7,540 bases of DNA from JBCBKZ01 sp039026975 (GTDB lineage: Bacteria > Bacteroidota > Bacteroidia > J057), in the NCBI GenBank assembly GCA_039026975.1, contig JBCCLI010000329.1, positions 1 through 7,540 on the forward strand, read 5' to 3'. This document shows positions 1 through 5,512 of this stretch, one piece after another (position 1 is the first letter of the stretch; each line of letters begins with the position of its first letter). The translations under genes were made by a program, and so were the position numbers. The notes beneath the pieces are model-generated. The model searched no databases, had not been told where the DNA came from, and saw only the letters and a program-made list of their open reading frames with translations.

Positions 1-8
1 CAACGCTG

Positions 9-47
9 CAAGCCGCCCACAATCGGTGGCGTGACGGCCGTCCCACC
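9..47. repeat. Diverged copy of a hairpin-containing intergenic repeat (left copy)
   Basis: This stretch aligns without gaps to 221-259 at an offset of 212, with 30 of 39 positions identical by hand count. It can fold into a bulged hairpin: 17-20 pair with 26-29, C16 is bulged, and 14-15 pair with 30-31, closing a 5-nt loop (21-25). The other copy folds the same way, and the G15-C30 pair is replaced there by T-A, a compensatory change. It is followed by a 10-bp palindrome (33-42). This copy lies outside the transposon-like insertion and may continue beyond the left edge of the window. Its function is unknown. Confidence 0.5.
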
Positions 48-62
48 AAATACTTATCTTTT

Positions 63-89
63 CAAACAAAGCAGCAATTCCCGGTTTAG
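63..89. repeat. Left end of the MITE-like element: 9-bp target duplication plus 18-bp inverted repeat
   Basis: Positions 63-71 read CAAACAAAG and are repeated exactly, in the same orientation, at 376-384. Directly inside, 72-89 (CAGCAATTCCCGGTTTAG) is the exact reverse complement of 358-375. The inverted repeat stops at 89: position 90 no longer matches. The target duplication and the inverted repeat abut with no gap, as expected for a transposase-mediated insertion. Confidence 0.85.
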
Positions 90-158
90 GTTTTATCTAC
101 TTTACATGAGTTAATTTACTGATAATCAATTAATAGTATTACGTCGCCTTCAGCCTGA

Positions 159-202
159 GATACTTTTTTCCAAAGCAGAAAAAGTATCTAACAATGCATT
201 GT
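159..202. repeat. Hairpin and adjoining perfect palindrome inside the element
   Basis: Positions 159-168 (GATACTTTTT) are the exact reverse complement of 179-188, leaving a 10-nt loop. Two bases later, 191-202 (ACAATGCATTGT) is a perfect 12-bp palindrome, and its core AATGCAT recurs at 209-215. Neither structure has the GC-rich stem plus U-run of a standard terminator. They may be structural parts of the mobile element or binding sites. Confidence 0.5.
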
Positions 203-220
203 CCCTCCAATGCATCCCTA

Positions 221-259
221 CAAGCCTCCCACAACCCGTGGAGGAACGGCCTGCCCGCC
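221..259. repeat. Hairpin-containing intergenic repeat (copy inside the element)
   Basis: This is the second copy of the repeat seen at 9-47. Positions 229-232 pair with 238-241, C228 is bulged, and 225-227 pair with 242-244 around a 5-nt loop (233-237). The T227-A242 pair replaces G15-C30 of the other copy, which preserves the helix. Finding it within the mobile element while a relative sits just outside suggests either that the element captured a local repeat or that this repeat family is widespread in the genome. Confidence 0.5.
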
Positions 260-265
260 TGCATA

Positions 266-295
266 CATCATAATTCCTCCCATCATAATTCCTCC
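266..295. repeat. Perfect tandem duplication of a 15-bp unit
   Basis: CATCATAATTCCTCC occurs twice back to back (266-280 and 281-295) with no mismatch, inside the MITE-like element. This looks like a recent slippage duplication. Copy number may vary between strains or between copies of the element. Confidence 0.8.
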
Positions 296-357
296 TCATT
301 CTAGCTGAGATTTTTAGAAGTAACTATTTGATTATGAATACTATATTAAACCATTTG

Positions 358-384
358 CTAAACCGGGAATTGCTGCAAACAAAG
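358..384. repeat. Right end of the MITE-like element: 18-bp inverted repeat plus 9-bp target duplication
   Basis: Positions 358-375 are the exact reverse complement of 72-89. They are followed immediately by CAAACAAAG (376-384), identical to 63-71. Deleting 72-384 would restore a plausible uninterrupted ancestral site. Confidence 0.85.
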
Positions 385-579
385 TTCTCCAAATACTAAG
401 TAGTTGATTATCAGAGATAATTATCCAAAACTCGAGTTAATGTATGCTGATAATCCAGGCTTGAGGAAGCTGAACTTCGCTGGTTGTATTCACCATAGCT
501 TGCTATTCTCTATACAAGCAGCTTGTCAGAAGCCTTCTTCCAGAATGTTCATCTAACAGTAATCTATTTCAAATATGAC
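385..579. other. Non-coding gap between the element and the permease gene
   Basis: No credible gene was found here on either strand. The motif CCAAATACT at 389-397 also occurs at 46-54, on the other side of the element. A 13-nt odd palindrome (514-526, ACAAGC and GCTTGT around one base) is too tight to form a hairpin. The stretch is downstream of the minus-strand permease gene, but I see no convincing terminator for it. Confidence 0.5.
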
Positions 580-1320
580 CTAAGACAGTAACATGGCTAC
601 AGCTGCCAGGAAGGTAGCTGCTAGCACGTAATACCTGAATACTTTCTCAGGTAAAATTCTCAAGAGGAAAATGCCTGTGATAGCACCCATAAATAAAAGC
701 GGCAATACATAGATATCCATGATAAAGGTTTCCCAGCTAATGGTCTCCCAGTAATATATATGGAAAGGGAGCTTGATAGCATTAATGATGCAAAAGTACC
801 AGGCGGAGGTACCTACAAAAGTATTCTTGGGTACCTTAAGGGTAAGAAGGTAAAACATAAGGATAGGACCGGCCGCATTCCCTATCATGGTAGCGATCCC
901 GCCTATAATCCCTAAGCCGGCAGAAAAACCCCAGCCTTGTGGTATCAACACCGTTTTTTTCCAGTCCTGATAAAGCACCATAGCTACCCCCAGAAAGATG
1001 AGGAAGGCTATACAGTAAATAAATACCCTATCTGAAATGATGTTCCCAATAAAGGTACCCATAACAATACCTGCCAGGGTCCAGGGGATGAGTTTCCCTA
1101 TGGCAGCCCAGGAAGCTTCCCTCCTGTAGTATAGCAGGGCAGCAGCATCTGCTACTACAAGTAAAGGCACCAAGATACCTGTAGAGGCCTTACCCCCGAA
1201 CAGCGCTGCCATGAGGGGGATGACTATATTTCCTACGCCAGCTATGCCACCTTTAGACATCCCTACTATGAAGGCTGTAAGGGCTAATCCCACCCAAAGT
1301 CCTGTAGTCATTTCTTCCAT
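580..1320 (-). CDS. TauE/SafE-family membrane permease (putative sulfite/small-anion transporter)
   Basis: This is a 246-residue, strongly hydrophobic protein with about seven or eight membrane segments, the usual size for the TauE/SafE (DUF81) family of the inner membrane. Two half-repeats are visible, each opening with a Gly-rich helix: GMSKGGIAGVGN near residue 20 and GGIATMIGNAAGP near residue 140. That duplicated pattern is typical of the family. Characterised members are linked to export of sulfite, sulfoacetate or other organosulfur anions, but the substrate cannot be read from this sequence and no sulfur-metabolism gene is beside it. The start is ATG at 1320; a second ATG three codons in (1311) is equally possible. 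The gene is divergent from the M1 peptidase, with 132 bp between starts. An imperfect -7 match (TATCTTTT, minus strand, 1357-1364) lies 36 bp upstream, within a 12-bp palindrome (1358-1369). Confidence 0.9.
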   Translation of the reverse strand: MEEMTTGLWVGLALTAFIVGMSKGGIAGVGNIVIPLMAALFGGKASTGILVPLLVVADAAALLYYRREASWAAIGKLIPWTLAGIVMGTFIGNIISDRVFIYCIAFLIFLGVAMVLYQDWKKTVLIPQGWGFSAGLGIIGGIATMIGNAAGPILMFYLLTLKVPKNTFVGTSAWYFCIINAIKLPFHIYYWETISWETFIMDIYVLPLLFMGAITGIFLLRILPEKVFRYYVLAATFLAAVAMLLS

Positions 1321-1418
1321 ATGTGCTTGATCAGCTTCTGTGTAAGGGCCGAAGGTAAAAGATATCTTTCAGCTTATGAGTACCTCAGATAAATATTCTT
1401 TTTAAGCAGGGAAAATGT

Positions 1419-1426
1419 TAATTTTG
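1419..1426 (+). promoter_or_regulatory. Candidate Bacteroidota -7 promoter element for the M1 peptidase
   Basis: TAATTTTG matches the Bacteroidota -7 consensus TAnnTTTG exactly. It lies 26 bp before the ATG at 1453, which would give a leader of roughly 20 nt. The upstream -33 region is only T-rich (1396-1403) and has no clear TTTG. Confidence 0.5.
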
Positions 1427-1452
1427 CCCTTTATATCATTTACCAAACCAAT

Positions 1453-3657
1453 ATGAAGAAAATTGCCGCGCTGCTCTGCGCTCAGATGTGCTTGATAGCC
1501 ATGTATGGGCAAGTGAGAAAACACTCTGAAAAATTTGAGCAGTTAGAGTATGAACTGAGAGACCCTAATCAGTATCGCACAGCTTCAGGAGCCCCAGGAC
1601 CTGATTACTGGCAAAACACGGCTGACTATGTGATAGAAGTAAGCCTGGATGATAAGAACAGGAAAATCACAGGATCAGAAACCATCACCTACACCAATAA
1701 TTCTCCAGATCCCCTGTCCTATCTATGGATACAACTGGACCAAAATGTAAGAGCAAAGGAATCTGATTCCTATAAGATCCAAACTCAGGAAATGGGAAGC
1801 TATGTGAACCCCTTTGTGCTGCATGGTATTTTAGGAGATGACTTTGATGGCGGCTTTAAGATAGGAGCAGTCAAGGACACTGCTGGAAAAGGATTACCCC
1901 ATATCATTAATAAGACCATGATGGCGGTAGACCTTCCCAGGCCCCTGAAATCGGGAGAGCAATTTTCTTTCTCCATTGACTGGTCTTACAATGTGAATGA
2001 TAGATCCACCTTAGGATATGGAGCCAGATCAGGCTTTGAGTTTTTTCCGCAAGACGGTAATGCCCTCTATACCATAGCCCAGTTTTTTCCTCGTATGTGT
2101 GTGTATTCAGATGTGGAAGGCTGGCAAAACAAGCAGTTCCTTGGGGAGGGAGAGTTTGCCGTACCTTTTGGAAAGTATGATGTAAAAATCACCGTGCCAG
2201 CAGACCACGTGTTAGGGGCTACCGGTCTCCTCCAAAATCCGGAAGAAGTGCTGACAGAAACCCAGATGGCCAGGTTGGAAGAAGCCAAAACCGCCTCTAA
2301 GCCAGTATTGATAGTAACGGAGAAAGAGGCCAGAGAAGCGGAGAGAACCTTTGCTGAAGAGACTAAGACCTACCACTTTGTGGCGGATAGTGTGAGAGAC
2401 TTTGCCTTTGCCACTTCAAGAAAGTTTATTTGGGATGCTATGGGCGTAGACATAGCTGGAAAAACAGTGATGGCTATGTCTTATTACCCAAAGGAAGGAA
2501 ATCCCCTGTGGGAGCAGTATTCTACTAAGGTAGTAGCCAAGACCCTGGAAGTTTATTCAGAGAAAACCTTTGACTTTCCTTACCATAAAGCTATTTCTGT
2601 ACATACCGCCATGTTAGGTATGGAGTATCCTATGATCTGCTTCAACTTTGGGAGACCTAACAGTGATGGTACTTATTCTGAGTCTACTAAAAACTCCATG
2701 ATCATGGTCATTATCCATGAGATAGGCCATAATTTTTTCCCCATGATAGTGAACTCAGATGAGCGACAGTGGGCATGGATGGATGAAGGCTTGAATACTT
2801 TTATGCAGTATATCACAGAGCAAGAGTGGGATCCTGATTATCCTTCGGACGATGGTCCACCAGCTAATATAGTTCCCTATATGAAGCTGGACCCTTCTGT
2901 CCTCAGCCCCATAATGACTAACCCTGAGCAGGTACAGGATCTGGGGCCTAATGCCTACGGGAAGCCAGCTACTGCCCTGAATATTCTAAGAGAAACTGTC
3001 ATGGGGAGAGAACTTTTTGACAGAGCGTTTAAAGAATATGCTAACAGATGGGCATTTAAACATCCCACACCGGCAGATTTCTTTAGAACCATGGAAGATG
3101 CTTCCGGGGTAGACTTAGACTGGTTTTGGAGAGGATGGTTTTATACGGTAGACCATGTAGACATAGCCTTAGAAGAGGTAGAAGAATACCAACGAGTGGC
3201 TCAGCCTGTAAGTGAAAAGGAAGAGGAACCCATAATGGAAGAAACTGATAAGAAGAAAAAGAAGCGTAAGAAGAAGGGAGATCCCGTAGTGCCCACACCC
3301 GTAAAAGAAGAAAAGAAGACCAAGGAGTTTTATGCCCTCATGTTCCCTGAACAGTATCAGCGAGCTCCGGAAGACCTCCTCTTCTATCAGGTAAAACTGA
3401 AGAATAAAGGTGGGCTGGTCATGCCAGTTATTTTAGAGTTCCAGTTTGAAGATGGTACCTCTAAAGTAGAAAGGATTCCTGCAGAAATATGGAAATATAA
3501 TGATGAAGAAATCACCAAAGTATTTCCTTCCATGAAAAAAGTAGCTAAGATTATCCTGGACCCAGATAGAGAAACAGCTGACACAGACACTAGTAATAAT
3601 GTCTGGCCGCCAGAAACAGAGCAAAGCCGCTTCCAGCTGTTCAAAGAAGGTCAGTAG
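1453..3657 (+). CDS. Secreted M1-family zinc metallopeptidase
   Basis: This 734-residue protein begins with a signal peptide (Lys at 2-3, hydrophobic core, likely cut after YGQ near residue 20), so it is exported. The gluzincin zinc site is clear: HEIGH at 422-426 supplies His422, the general base Glu423 and His426. Exactly 18 residues later Glu445 (in WMDEGLN) is the third ligand, giving HEXXH-X18-E of family M1. GMEYP at 389-393 stands where aminopeptidases have GxMEN; the Tyr for Asn suggests altered N-terminus recognition. Tyr502 (in AYGKP) is the candidate transition-state tyrosine. The N-terminal part (about 40-260) fits the M1 beta-domain. A charged, low-complexity insert (about 590-625) contains an unbroken Lys/Arg stretch, followed by a C-terminal beta-rich region. 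It probably degrades peptides in the periplasm or at the cell surface. The ATG follows a good -7 element; no Shine-Dalgarno is seen. Confidence 0.93.
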   Translation: MKKIAALLCAQMCLIAMYGQVRKHSEKFEQLEYELRDPNQYRTASGAPGPDYWQNTADYVIEVSLDDKNRKITGSETITYTNNSPDPLSYLWIQLDQNVRAKESDSYKIQTQEMGSYVNPFVLHGILGDDFDGGFKIGAVKDTAGKGLPHIINKTMMAVDLPRPLKSGEQFSFSIDWSYNVNDRSTLGYGARSGFEFFPQDGNALYTIAQFFPRMCVYSDVEGWQNKQFLGEGEFAVPFGKYDVKITVPADHVLGATGLLQNPEEVLTETQMARLEEAKTASKPVLIVTEKEAREAERTFAEETKTYHFVADSVRDFAFATSRKFIWDAMGVDIAGKTVMAMSYYPKEGNPLWEQYSTKVVAKTLEVYSEKTFDFPYHKAISVHTAMLGMEYPMICFNFGRPNSDGTYSESTKNSMIMVIIHEIGHNFFPMIVNSDERQWAWMDEGLNTFMQYITEQEWDPDYPSDDGPPANIVPYMKLDPSVLSPIMTNPEQVQDLGPNAYGKPATALNILRETVMGRELFDRAFKEYANRWAFKHPTPADFFRTMEDASGVDLDWFWRGWFYTVDHVDIALEEVEEYQRVAQPVSEKEEEPIMEETDKKKKKRKKKGDPVVPTPVKEEKKTKEFYALMFPEQYQRAPEDLLFYQVKLKNKGGLVMPVILEFQFEDGTSKVERIPAEIWKYNDEEITKVFPSMKKVAKIILDPDRETADTDTSNNVWPPETEQSRFQLFKEGQ

Positions 3658-3668
3658 GAAGAGAATGA

Positions 3669-3718
3669 TTGAATGTTGAATGAAGCTCCTGATTACAGCT
3701 GCTTCGTTCAACTTTCAA
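3669..3718. terminator. Long hairpin between convergent genes, possible bidirectional terminator
   Basis: Positions 3669-3686 pair with 3701-3718 over 18 positions, with one T-T mismatch and one G-T wobble, around a 14-nt loop. The hairpin starts 12 nt after the M1 stop codon and lies between two genes that end toward each other. There is no strong U-run on either side, so it could equally be a dispersed palindromic repeat or a transcript-end stabiliser. Confidence 0.5.
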
Positions 3719-3765
3719 AATTTGGATGTTCATTATTCAAGACTCAGATTCCTGTCAATTAATAA

Positions 3766-3799
3766 TCAGTCATTGATCGTTCTCAGTCATTTATCATTC
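3766..3799. repeat. Imperfect 17-bp tandem repeat
   Basis: Positions 3766-3782 and 3783-3799 are adjacent copies differing at 2 of 17 bases. Both begin TCAGTCATT. The second copy ends directly against the stop codon of the minus-strand gene at 3800, so the repeat sits in the 3' untranslated part of that transcript. Confidence 0.6.
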
Positions 3800-4414
3800 T
3801 CATAGCGCTTGTGGGATAGCAGTCAGGGTCATGGTACCCGTATAGGTACCGGGGGTAATATTCTGTTCCAGCATCGTTTTCATACCCCACCACTGGGTTT
3901 GGCCATAAGCCCCCATTCCAATACGTATGGCTAGCTGGTTATCGGAAAAATCACCTGCATTTCCGTTTGGCCCTGGGGTGAATAGGGTTTGTACCCCCGC
4001 ATTTGCAGGAAATACCTTTCCTGCAAGATATCCTTTAGAGTTAACAGGCACACTATACGTGCTTTCTCCAAATTCATGTCTGGTCCCTATCAGGCCAATA
4101 TCCTCTAATTTAATACATGGTCTCAAGCTAATATTTCCAATATCTAGCTGATCTCCACCAGCATTAGTCATAGGCCCCATTTCAAACTGAACAGAAAAAT
4201 TGATGGAAGAGGCTACCTCAAAATCTACATGTCTGCTTTGGGGAGAAAATCCTGTTTCATATTGGGAAATGGTGGTAAATGTCCAGCTAACATTAGCCCC
4301 GTTGGTAATTCTTAATTCTATGGACTGGGCAAAAGAAGCTGAGATGTTAATCTCATCGGATTGGGAGAATACAGAGGCTGGGATCCAAATTAGTAGGAAA
4401 TAGATGGATCTCAT
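3800..4414 (-). CDS. Small secreted beta-rich protein, unrecognised
   Basis: I do not recognise a specific family for this 204-residue protein. It has a short signal peptide (Arg2, hydrophobic core, likely cut after FSQ near residue 18), so it is exported. The mature part is rich in Ser, Thr, Gly and alternating hydrophobic residues, with few helix formers, suggesting a beta-sandwich. The C-terminal segment (TPGTYTGTMTLTAIP) resembles the final strands of pilin-like and spore-coat-U or DUF4402-type domains, but that likeness is a weak inference. One cysteine (in LRPCIKLED, near residue 100) has no partner in the mature chain. The gene lies 79 bp downstream of the lipoprotein gene on the same strand and has its own -7 candidate (4430-4437), so it may be transcribed separately. 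The ATG at 4414 is supported by the signal peptide and the promoter spacing. Confidence 0.75.
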   Translation of the reverse strand: MRSIYFLLIWIPASVFSQSDEINISASFAQSIELRITNGANVSWTFTTISQYETGFSPQSRHVDFEVASSINFSVQFEMGPMTNAGGDQLDIGNISLRPCIKLEDIGLIGTRHEFGESTYSVPVNSKGYLAGKVFPANAGVQTLFTPGPNGNAGDFSDNQLAIRIGMGAYGQTQWWGMKTMLEQNITPGTYTGTMTLTAIPQAL

Positions 4415-4429
4415 ATTAAGCTATTTGTC

Positions 4430-4437
4430 CAAAAGTA
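4430..4437 (-). promoter_or_regulatory. Candidate -7 promoter element for the small secreted protein
   Basis: The minus strand reads TACTTTTG, an exact TAnnTTTG match, 15 bp before the ATG at 4414. This would give a very short leader of about 10 nt. The same octamer stands upstream of the exported protein at 5513-6607. Confidence 0.5.
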
Positions 4438-4493
4438 ATAGGAAATACATTCAATTAATAGATGACTTAGCCATCTGTATTACGTGTTTACAG

Positions 4494-5231
4494 CTATGGA
4501 TTTACGCATATCTTAGCCGCTATACTACCTCCCAGAGAGTCCTTATCTGTTAACTGAATGCTAAATTGGAAGATGCTGGTATCTTGCACCTGAAATTGGT
4601 AAGAAGTGCTAAAAGGAAAAGGATTAGTGGTAACGGTCCTGCTTTCATTTAGGAGAAAGATACTACTACTATCTGTTTCTTGGAATAGGAGAATACGCAA
4701 GCTATCCATCTCAGCGAATTCACCGAAAGCTCTTCCACTTACAGAAAGGATATCTCCTGATGATAAGGTCAGGCTGTCAGATAGCAGACTGTCCAGCCTG
4801 ATTTCGGGTGCTTTATTGATGAGGGTAAATGACTGGTTGATTTCCTCTCCTAAAAATCCTGCTTCATCTGTAAAGGAAAACGCAAAGGTATACGCACCGG
4901 CACGTGTAGAAGCCAGCAGGGGATAGCTATTAAAAGCCTTCAGCCGCTTTCCTGCTATAGGAGAATTTTCTTGTATGACAAAATCTACCAGGCTGCTCGT
5001 GCTAGGTAGGATAGAGGGGTTTACAGGGAGAATAGAAATAGTATAAGAAGCTAAGGAAACATCATCTGTTAGCTCTGCTCTGAAAACCAGGGTATCCAGG
5101 GCTGTGATGGTATTCTCAATGGAATCCAGGCTAAGTTCATATGATACGAGGGTAGGGGCTTCATCCGTAAACTCACTACAAGAGATGATGAATAGCAGAC
5201 ACATCCCTAACATTCCAACAACTTTTTGCAT
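4494..5231 (-). CDS. Putative surface or periplasmic lipoprotein with Ig-like repeats
   Basis: This is a 245-residue protein with a lipoprotein signal: Lys3, a hydrophobic core, and the lipobox IISC with Cys18 as the lipidated residue. Acidic residues follow soon after it (SEFTDE), reminiscent of lipoprotein surface-export signals described in Bacteroidota, though not an exact match to a published one. The mature chain is Ser/Thr/Asp-rich. It appears to contain two or more Ig-like beta units, with the pattern DTLVFRAELTDDVSLASYTI (about 46-65) and, further on, AYTFAFSFTDEAGFLGEE. This TDD/TDE-G-L pattern recalls DUF4625-type lipoproteins, but I could not confirm membership. No catalytic motif is visible; a binding or structural role is likelier. 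The ATG at 5231 fits the signal peptide. Its stop is 79 bp from the next minus-strand gene. Confidence 0.8.
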   Translation of the reverse strand: MQKVVGMLGMCLLFIISCSEFTDEAPTLVSYELSLDSIENTITALDTLVFRAELTDDVSLASYTISILPVNPSILPSTSSLVDFVIQENSPIAGKRLKAFNSYPLLASTRAGAYTFAFSFTDEAGFLGEEINQSFTLINKAPEIRLDSLLSDSLTLSSGDILSVSGRAFGEFAEMDSLRILLFQETDSSSIFLLNESRTVTTNPFPFSTSYQFQVQDTSIFQFSIQLTDKDSLGGSIAAKICVNP

Positions 5232-5252
5232 ACTTCTACCGCATTCAGGCTG

Positions 5253-5260
5253 GAAAAGTA
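5253..5260 (-). promoter_or_regulatory. Weak candidate -7 element for the lipoprotein gene
   Basis: The minus strand reads TACTTTTC, one mismatch from TAnnTTTG, 21 bp before the ATG at 5231. A TTTA lies about 18 bp further upstream (near 5279-5282) where the -33 element would be. Its resemblance to the two exact TACTTTTG boxes in the window is the main support. Confidence 0.35.
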
Positions 5261-5457
5261 CAAAAAACTATGCTCTCCTAAAGGCATAATCGCATTATGT
5301 ACCTGGCTAAGCTGTTTTTTGGCGTAATCTATAGCCAGTATGCTTATGACTGCCCCACAGGCACCTGTAGCTATAATAATTCGCAGCTCGGCCTGAGATT
5401 GTTAACCAGCTATGATGTAGGAAATTTTCCGGCCCTGCTGCCCCTAATAACCAAGAG

Positions 5458-5488
5458 CTGCTTACCTCTACGACTTGAGGGTAAGCAG
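5458..5488 (-). terminator. Hairpin downstream of the exported-protein gene, possible terminator
   Basis: Positions 5458-5466 (CTGCTTACC) pair perfectly with 5480-5488 around a 13-nt loop. Two further inner pairs are possible if G5479 is bulged. It lies 24 nt after the stop codon at 5513. No clear U-run follows, so termination is an inference from position. The remainder of the gap (5232-5457) shows no supported gene. Confidence 0.45.
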
Positions 5489-5512
5489 TCTTGATAATGG
5501 ATATGTAACAGC

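Larger units (their letters stand above)
72..375. mobile_element. MITE-like non-autonomous transposable element, 304 bp
   Basis: The element is bounded by perfect 18-bp terminal inverted repeats (72-89 and 358-375). It is flanked on both sides by the same 9-bp direct repeat (63-71 and 376-384), which I read as a target-site duplication. No plausible reading frame lies inside, so it would need a transposase supplied in trans. The interior is structured: a 10-bp-arm hairpin (159-188), a 12-bp palindrome (191-202), a bulged hairpin (221-259) and a 15-bp tandem duplication (266-295). A 9-bp duplication is known for several DDE insertion-sequence groups, such as IS10/IS50 and IS903, but the ends shown here do not let me name a family. 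Both ends are intact, so the insertion may be fairly recent. Confidence 0.8.

Noticed and set aside
119..414. Inverted pair CTGATAATCAA (119-129) and its complement (404-414)
   Set aside because: One arm is inside and one outside the transposable element, and 11 bp of AT-rich sequence is a likely chance match.
514..526. 13-nt odd palindrome downstream of the permease gene as a terminator
   Set aside because: A single central base cannot form a hairpin loop, and no U-run follows in the minus direction.
3387..3711. Minus-strand frames of 85 and 92 codons opposite the 3' end of the peptidase gene
   Set aside because: They are shadows of the strongly supported peptidase frame and have no family resemblance or promoter.
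4460..4476. Short hairpin (AGATG/CATCT) after the lipoprotein gene as a terminator
   Set aside because: A five-pair AT-rich stem with a 7-nt loop and no U-run is too weak to call.
5207..5405. Minus-strand open frame overlapping the lipoprotein start, with a plausible-looking translation
   Set aside because: The only ATG is late and gives about 25 residues. The frame runs through the lipoprotein promoter region and overlaps its first codons, so it is most likely chance.
5297..5494. 65-codon plus-strand reading frame between the lipoprotein and exported-protein genes
   Set aside because: It has no promoter or ribosome-site support, no recognisable domain, runs through the 5458-5488 hairpin and ends in it; composition alone is not enough.
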